Shown here piece after piece: positions 59,428-64,000 of a stretch of 64,000 nucleotides of DNA. Position numbers and translations under genes: made by a program. Every line of letters starts with the position of its first letter. Position 1 is the stretch's first letter. The DNA lies in assembly GCF_001548235.1 (NCBI RefSeq), contig NZ_AP014938.1:1364001-1428000 (forward strand), written 5' to 3'. The notes beneath the pieces are model-generated. The model did not search any database. It had not been told where the DNA came from and saw only the letters and a program-made list of their open reading frames with translations. This DNA comes from Rothia mucilaginosa. Its GTDB lineage: Bacteria; Actinomycetota; Actinomycetes; Actinomycetales; Micrococcaceae.

Positions 59428-60267
59428 TTAGGAAGCGGAGGAAGAGGCGCTCGCGGAGGTGGAGGAAGTGGCACCAACCCACTTGGCCTTCATCTTGTCG
59501 AGTTCGCCGTTTTCCTTGAGCTTGGCGATGGTAGCGTTTGCCTTGGTCAGCAGTGCCTTGTTGTTGGAGGAAACTGCTGCGGCAATCTGCTCGGTGTTCT
59601 CGGAATCCTGGTAGGCGATCTTGAAGGAGTCCGGGTCGTTGGTCAGTGCCTCGGATACCACGGAGAGGTTCGCTGCGACTGCCTTGACCTGACCGGTCTT
59701 CAGGGCGGAGAACATGAGGGAGGTGTCTTCGTACTGGATGACCTCTGCACCGTTTTCCTTGGCGTAGGTTTCACCGCTGGTTGCCTGCTGCGCACCAACG
59801 CTGACACCCTTCAGGTCTGCGGCGGAGGTGATGGAGGAACCCTTGGGGACCAGGATTGCCAGGTTGTCGTCGAAGTAGACGGTGGTGAATTCCATCTTGC
59901 TCTTACGTTCGTCGGTCACGCCGATACCCGCAAGGGCGATATCGCACTGACCGGTGGCCAGGCCGGTTCCGGAGTCCAGGCCCTCGAAGCTGATGGAGGT
60001 CAGCTGAGCCTTCACGCCCAGATCAGAGGCGATAGCGTTGGCGATGTCTGCATCCAGGCCGACGATGGTGCCGTTTTCTTCGTATTCGAAGGGCTTGTAG
60101 GGGGTGTTGGTGCAGACGCTGAGGGTGCCGGACTTGACGAGGCTGACCTCGCCGTTGGCGTCGGAGTTCTCGTTGGCGGTGGAGACGCAGCCGGTCAGCG
60201 CTAGGGGCAGTACTGCCAGTAGTGCGAGGGGCTTAAGGGATGCCTTCTTGAGGATTGCGGTGTTCAT
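59428..60267 (-). CDS. Polar amino-acid ABC transporter, substrate-binding lipoprotein
   Basis: 279 residues. A signal peptide of about 26 residues ends in the lipobox LALTGC, so the mature protein is a lipoprotein outside the membrane. The SBP_bac_3 fold is marked by LSVCTNTPYKPFEYEENG, LDADIANAIASDLGVKA, DIALAGIGVTDERKSKMEFT and AADLKGVSVGAQQATSG. It ends in a Ser/Ala run. The exact amino acid is unknown; the family covers glutamine, glutamate, arginine and histidine. GGAGC precedes the ATG. Confidence 0.92.
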   Translation of the reverse strand: MNTAILKKASLKPLALLAVLPLALTGCVSTANENSDANGEVSLVKSGTLSVCTNTPYKPFEYEENGTIVGLDADIANAIASDLGVKAQLTSISFEGLDSGTGLATGQCDIALAGIGVTDERKSKMEFTTVYFDDNLAILVPKGSSITSAADLKGVSVGAQQATSGETYAKENGAEVIQYEDTSLMFSALKTGQVKAVAANLSVVSEALTNDPDSFKIAYQDSENTEQIAAAVSSNNKALLTKANATIAKLKENGELDKMKAKWVGATSSTSASASSSAS

Positions 60268-60311
60268 TGGGATGCTCCTGTGTGGGGTGTGCTCTATGAA
60301 ATCTATGGTCT

Positions 60312-60361
60312 ATTGTGCGCGCCTATGTTAAAAAATGCAAGTATATACATAAATATTCATA
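60312..60361 (-). promoter_or_regulatory. Promoter of the ABC operon with an ARG-box-like site
   Basis: On the minus strand, -35 TTGCAT (60335-60340), 17-bp spacer, -10 CACAAT (60312-60317). Directly upstream of the -35, TATACATAAATATTCATA (60344-60361) agrees with the E. coli ARG-box consensus (remembered as TNTGNATWWWWATNCANA) at all but one position. This suggests ArgR-type control. Confidence 0.5.
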
Positions 60362-60509
60362 AATTTTTGCTGAATATGAATAATTTACACCCCCAAAAAC
60401 TGAATAAAACCCCGAATTAGCGACTCAAAAACCATTCCGGCACATCCCTTAGCGCGCCACATGACGCAACTACGGTTCACCCAACTATCGAATCCCCTAA
60501 CCTCCATGC

Positions 60510-60515
60510 CACAAT
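60510..60515 (+). promoter_or_regulatory. -10 element for menG, leaderless GTG start
   Basis: CACAAT, then seven bases (TGAGAGC), then the GTG at 60523. Confidence 0.45.
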
Positions 60516-60522
60516 TGAGAGC

Positions 60523-61254
60523 GTGAACGCAGAGAAGAACACCCGCGCCAACCGCGCAACCCTAGACAAGAAAACCAGCGATATCGCCGCCATGTTCGAT
60601 ACCGTCGCTGAACGCTACGACCTCATGAACGGCATCCTCTCCCTCGGCCAGCACATCTACTGGCGCAAGCAGGCAGTCGCAGCCGTCGACGCACACCCCG
60701 GCCAGAAAGTGCTGGACGTAGCCGCAGGTACCGGCGTCTCCTCCGAACCCTTCGCCGACGCCGGCGTGGATGTCATCGCAGCAGACCTCTCCGAAGGCAT
60801 GCTCGACGTGGGCCGCCGCCGTCGCCCCGACATGACCTTCGTGCAGGCAGACGTCACCGCCCTACCCTTCGACGACGAAACCTTCGACGCAGTGACCATG
60901 TCCTACGGCCTGCGCAACGTCGCCAACTACCCCAAGGCACTGAGCGAAATCTACCGCGTACTCAAGCCCGGTGGACGCATCGTCATCCTCGAATTCTCCA
61001 CCCCGACCTTCGCCCCCTTCGGCGCGGTCTACAAGAACTACATCATGAAGGCGATCCCGCCGATCGCCCGCGCAATCTCCTCCAACCCCGAATCCTACGA
61101 ATACCTTGCCGAGTCCATCATCGCCTGGCCCAACCAGCAGGAACTGGCGCAGAAGTTCAAGGAGGCGGGCTTCACCTCCGTACAGTACCGCAACCTTACC
61201 GGCGGTATTGTCGCAATTCACCGCGCCTTCAAGCCCGAAGCACATAGCGCCTAA
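60523..61254 (+). CDS. menG: Demethylmenaquinone methyltransferase
   Basis: 243 residues; the UbiE/MenG enzyme that adds the last methyl group to menaquinone. The N-terminal AAMFDTVAERYDLMNGILSL and SAM motif I VLDVAAGTGVSSEPFADAG are standard. NVANYPKALSEIYRVLKPGG and IPPIARAISSNPESYEYLAESI are the UbiE marks. GTG start. The polyprenyl synthase gene follows after about 70 bp on the same strand, making a functional pair for the quinone head and tail. Confidence 0.94.
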   Translation: MNAEKNTRANRATLDKKTSDIAAMFDTVAERYDLMNGILSLGQHIYWRKQAVAAVDAHPGQKVLDVAAGTGVSSEPFADAGVDVIAADLSEGMLDVGRRRRPDMTFVQADVTALPFDDETFDAVTMSYGLRNVANYPKALSEIYRVLKPGGRIVILEFSTPTFAPFGAVYKNYIMKAIPPIARAISSNPESYEYLAESIIAWPNQQELAQKFKEAGFTSVQYRNLTGGIVAIHRAFKPEAHSA

Positions 61255-61326
61255 ACACCGCGTTCACACACCACCGAAGACACTAATACCACTGAAGACA
61301 CCAACACCAAGAAGATAGAAGACACC

Positions 61327-62388
61327 GTGAGCAACGCAGAGCAGCCCATCGCCGCAACCGACCTGCTGGGAGACCTCGACCTGAAGCTTCCCGCAGGCTT
61401 CGAACTCATCGCCGCAGACCCCAAGCTGGGTCCGCAGATTCTCTCCTCTCTCGCGCGTATTGAGGAACGCCTGGCAGAGGCAATCGCACAGACCGACCAC
61501 CTGGCGGACGTCGCGTCCCGCCACCTGCTCTCCGCGGGCGGCAAGCGCGTGCGCCCCCTGCTGGCTCTGCTCTGCGCAGCCGTAGACGGCGAAATCAACG
61601 ACGAGGTCATTGAAGCCGCCGTGGTCGTTGAGCTGACCCACCTGGCAACCCTCTACCACGACGACGTCATGGACGATGCCCCCAAGCGCCGCGGCGTGGA
61701 CAGCGCCCAGATGATTTGGGGCAACTCCGTCGCGATTCTCACCGGCGACCTGATCTTTTCCCGCGCATCCCTGCTGGTGTCCGAGCTGGGCACCCGCCCC
61801 ATGAAGATTCAGTCCCAGACCTTCGAACGTCTGGTGCTCGGCCAGCTCTTCGAAACCACCGGCCCCCGCGAGGGCCAGGACCTGCTCGACCACTACATTG
61901 CCGTCATTGAGGGTAAGACCGGCTCCCTGATTGCCGCAGCCGGCGAGTACGGCTCCCTGCTTTCGGGCGCTTCCGAAGAGGTTATCTCCATGGTCAAGGC
62001 GTACGGCGAGCTGGTCGGCGTGGCATTCCAGCTGGCAGACGATGTCATCGATATTGTGAGCGACGGCAAGACCAGCGGTAAGACCCGCGGCACCGACCTG
62101 CGCGAGGGTGTGCCGACCCTGCCGACCATCCTGCTGGACCGTGCGGTAGCCGCCGGCGACGAATCCGCTATTGCTGTTCGCGCCCTGCTGGATGCCGACC
62201 TGAGCTCCGACGAGGCACTGGAAGCAGCCGTGGAGGCGCTCGCCGCCCACCCGGTCACCCAGGAAGCATGGCAGATTGCCTACGACTGGGCGGATCGCGC
62301 AATCGCTGCGATTGCTCCGCTGCCCGAGTCCACCGCGAAGGCTGCGCTGGAGTCCTTCGCGCACGCTGTGGTTCACCGCGAAGGCTAA
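61327..62388 (+). CDS. Long-chain polyprenyl diphosphate synthase
   Basis: 353-residue trans-prenyltransferase making the menaquinone side chain (in Micrococcaceae probably hepta- to nonaprenyl). First Asp-rich motif TLYHDDVMDDAPKRRG, second QLADDVIDIVSDG; GGKRVRPLLALL near the N-terminus binds isopentenyl diphosphate. EGKTGSLIAAAGEYG and GKTRGTDLREGVPTLP are other family marks. The residues that set chain length cannot be judged by eye. GTG start behind AGAAGA. Confidence 0.92.
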   Translation: MSNAEQPIAATDLLGDLDLKLPAGFELIAADPKLGPQILSSLARIEERLAEAIAQTDHLADVASRHLLSAGGKRVRPLLALLCAAVDGEINDEVIEAAVVVELTHLATLYHDDVMDDAPKRRGVDSAQMIWGNSVAILTGDLIFSRASLLVSELGTRPMKIQSQTFERLVLGQLFETTGPREGQDLLDHYIAVIEGKTGSLIAAAGEYGSLLSGASEEVISMVKAYGELVGVAFQLADDVIDIVSDGKTSGKTRGTDLREGVPTLPTILLDRAVAAGDESAIAVRALLDADLSSDEALEAAVEALAAHPVTQEAWQIAYDWADRAIAAIAPLPESTAKAALESFAHAVVHREG

Positions 62389-62447
62389 AATCCGCCCTGT
62401 AGCGTGTACCCGAATCTAACGATTTTCGGGTGTCTCATACTTCAAAA

Positions 62448-62482
62448 CCCCCGCTGAATCTGCCCGGATTCGGCGGGGATTT
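62448..62482 (+). terminator. Terminator after the polyprenyl synthase gene
   Basis: CCCCGCTGAATC pairs with GATTCGGCGGGG around TGCCCG (one mismatch), followed by ATTTTCT. Confidence 0.85.
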
Positions 62483-62639
62483 TCTGTGTTACGACTAGTC
62501 AGTGCCGGTTTTTGGGGTGGTTTGGGGCTGCTCTCACCCTCCGAAAGCTTCCGCATGCTGGGGTCTTCTTGACCACCATATGCCTTTAAGGTAATCCTTA
62601 TAGGCATGCCTGAGGTACACATCCACCCCTCAGACCTCT

Positions 62640-62690
62640 AACGGCTCCCACTCCCAACCCGTGTTGGAGAGCCGTTTACTATTTCTGGAC
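62640..62690 (+). promoter_or_regulatory. Hairpin with trailing T-rich run in the leader of the NSS transporter gene
   Basis: AACGGCTC and GAGCCGTT enclose a second pairing (CTCCCAAC with GTTGGAG), followed by TACTATTTCT. It resembles an attenuator or a terminator about 80 bp before the ATG. The 380-bp gap otherwise holds only the upstream terminator. Confidence 0.45.
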
Positions 62691-62768
62691 GCGAGCAGAG
62701 CCCCACCACCCCGACGGGTTATTCTCGCACCAACCATCCGCGTCCCCACACATTCGAGGTTTACAACT

Positions 62769-64000
62769 ATGGGAGCATCTACCCCTAAGGCGCCCACGAA
62801 GCGCGAAGGCTTCTCTAGCCGTCGCGTCTTTATCTTTGCCGCCATCGGTTCTGCTGTTGGTCTGGGCAATATTTGGCGTTTCCCCTACATCGCATTTGAT
62901 AACGGCGGCGGCGCCTTCATGATTCCCTACATTGTCGCCCTGCTGACCGCCGGTCTGACCTTCCTTTTCTTTGACTACGCGATCGGTCACCGTGCGCGTG
63001 CGTCGTCCCCGCTGGCATTCCGCCGTCTGAACCGTAAGACCGAGTTCATCGGCTGGTGGCACATGGGTATTAACTTCGTGATTGCTATCTACTACGCCGC
63101 TATTGTGGCGTGGGCTCTGCGTTACATGGTTTTCTCCTTCACCAATGAGTGGGGCGATAACCCGAAGGCGTTCTTCCAGGGTGAGTTCCTGAAGGTTGCA
63201 AAGGATCCCGGCGTCTCCCTGGACTTCAACATGAACGTCCTGATTCCTATGGTGCTGGTGTGGGGCGTTCTGCTTGCTGTGATGGCTCTGGGCGTTCAGA
63301 AGGGTGTGGGCGCAGCCAACATTATCTTTATCCCGCTGCTGCTGGTCATGTTCGTTGGTTTGGTGATTTACTCGCTGACCCTGCCCGGTGCTGTGGACGG
63401 TCTGAATGCTCTGTTCACCCCCAGCTGGGACTCCCTGGCTAACCCGGAGGTGTGGGTTGCTGCGTACGGCCAGATTTTCTTCTCGCTGTCCATTGGCTTC
63501 GGCATTATGGTCACCTACTCTTCCTACCTGAAGCCTAAGACTGACCTGACCGGTTCCGGTGCTGTGGTTGGTTTCGCGAACTCCGGTTTTGAGCTTCTTG
63601 CCGGTATCGGTGTGTTCGCTGCTTTGGGCTTCATGGCTCAGGCTGCTGGCACCCAGGTGAGCGAGGTTGCGACCAGCGGTATTGGTCTGGCGTTCATTGC
63701 GTTCCCGACCATTATTTCTCAGGCGCCCGGTGGCGTGCTGATTGGTATCCTCTTCTTCGGCTCCCTGCTCTTTGCTGGTTTCACCTCCCTTATTTCGATT
63801 CTTGAGGTGATTATTGCGGGTATTCAGGATAAGTTCGCGACCTCCCGTCTGGCATCTACCACTCTGGTGATTGTTCCGATGGCTCTGATTTCGCTGCTGC
63901 TGATGCCGACCACCACCGGTCTGTACGTACTGGATATTCTCGATAACTTCGTGAACCTCTTCGGTATTCTGGCTGCTGGTCTGTGCGCCATTATCGTTGT
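62769..64000 (+). CDS. Sodium-dependent transporter, NSS (SNF) family, 3' end cut off
   Basis: The ATG at 62769 follows GAGGT by eight bases. 410 residues are visible before the window ends, with the frame still open. [20 protein letters not shown] and [17 protein letters not shown] in the first helix are the family's sodium and substrate site, as in LeuT. About ten helices are seen, including [19 protein letters not shown] (helix 6). The substrate is likely an amino acid; it may be cotransported with Na+. The gene follows the menaquinone genes but is separated from them by a terminator. Confidence 0.9.
   Translation, partial: MGASTPKAPTKREGFSSRRVFIFAAIGSAVGLGNIWRFPYIAFDNGGGAFMIPYIVALLTAGLTFLFFDYAIGHRARASSPLAFRRLNRKTEFIGWWHMGINFVIAIYYAAIVAWALRYMVFSFTNEWGDNPKAFFQGEFLKVAKDPGVSLDFNMNVLIPMVLVWGVLLAVMALGVQKGVGAANIIFIPLLLVMFVGLVIYSLTLPGAVDGLNALFTPSWDSLANPEVWVAAYGQIFFSLSIGFGIMVTYSSYLKPKTDLTGSGAVVGFANSGFELLAGIGVFAALGFMAQAAGTQVSEVATSGIGLAFIAFPTIISQAPGGVLIGILFFGSLLFAGFTSLISILEVIIAGIQDKFATSRLASTTLVIVPMALISLLLMPTTTGLYVLDILDNFVNLFGILAAGLCAIIV

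Noticed and set aside
1..64000. tRNA or rRNA genes
   Set aside because: The intergenic gaps were read for cloverleaf or rRNA patterns and none was recognised; a tRNAscan run would settle it.

Overview
The window looks like chromosome from a high-GC Gram-positive of the Micrococcaceae, most probably Rothia (R. mucilaginosa-like). This rests on gene content and order: a MarP-type protease, aroQ, nth and a Nudix gene together; an actinobacterial Tad locus beside a DEAH helicase; a dispersed menaquinone cluster; and a 32-residue bS22-type ribosomal protein. Many start codons also have a -10-like hexamer 6-7 nt upstream with no Shine-Dalgarno, as in leaderless actinobacterial mRNAs. The genus is inferred from family knowledge; no search was run.

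Layout. 1-3.6 kb: MarP-like protease (cut by the left edge), AroQ, endonuclease III, Nudix hydrolase. 3.8-5.8 kb: a PolA-like polymerase on the minus strand. 6-10.9 kb: tadA, a TadB/TadC-like fusion, a pilin with a very long leader, TadE-like and TadF-like genes, facing a DEAH helicase (10.9-13.7 kb). 13.9-15.3 kb: trhO and a GyrI-like gene. 15.5-18.8 kb: a mosaic region. It holds a luciferase-like oxidoreductase broken by a 7-bp tandem duplication, a cmtR plus cation-transporter cassette, an internally deleted second copy of the oxidoreductase, and a pyrimidine-dimer glycosylase of which a short fragment is also repeated. 18.8-25.6 kb: methyltransferase, FMN-barrel protein, topA, ppx. 25.7-29.8 kb: an AT-rich island of three unrecognised membrane-protein genes with repeated palindromes. 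29.8-35 kb: ClC channel, proC, KtrA/KtrB. 35.2-38.9 kb: two adjacent DNA-binding regulators with very long disordered tails ending in basic clusters. 39-40.6 kb: bS22, histidine phosphatase, a small membrane protein.

40.7-62.4 kb carries much of menaquinone synthesis (menA, menE, menB, menD, menC, menG, a long-chain polyprenyl diphosphate synthase). It is interspersed with an AT-rich RloA/RloB-like ATPase and TOPRIM pair (a probable anti-phage module), putP, gluQ, a metallo-beta-lactamase-fold protein that has lost metal ligands, a glycosyltransferase, a PAP2 protein with a repeat-rich N-terminus behind a structured leader RNA, a cupin, and a polar amino-acid ABC transporter. The window ends inside a sodium-dependent NSS-family transporter.

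The points I rate most worth attention are the two tailed regulators, the AT-rich membrane-protein island with its bracketing repeats, the structured leader before the PAP2 gene, the RloAB-like pair, the cmtR cassette junctions with the 7-bp frameshift, and the 215-residue Flp-type pilin precursor.
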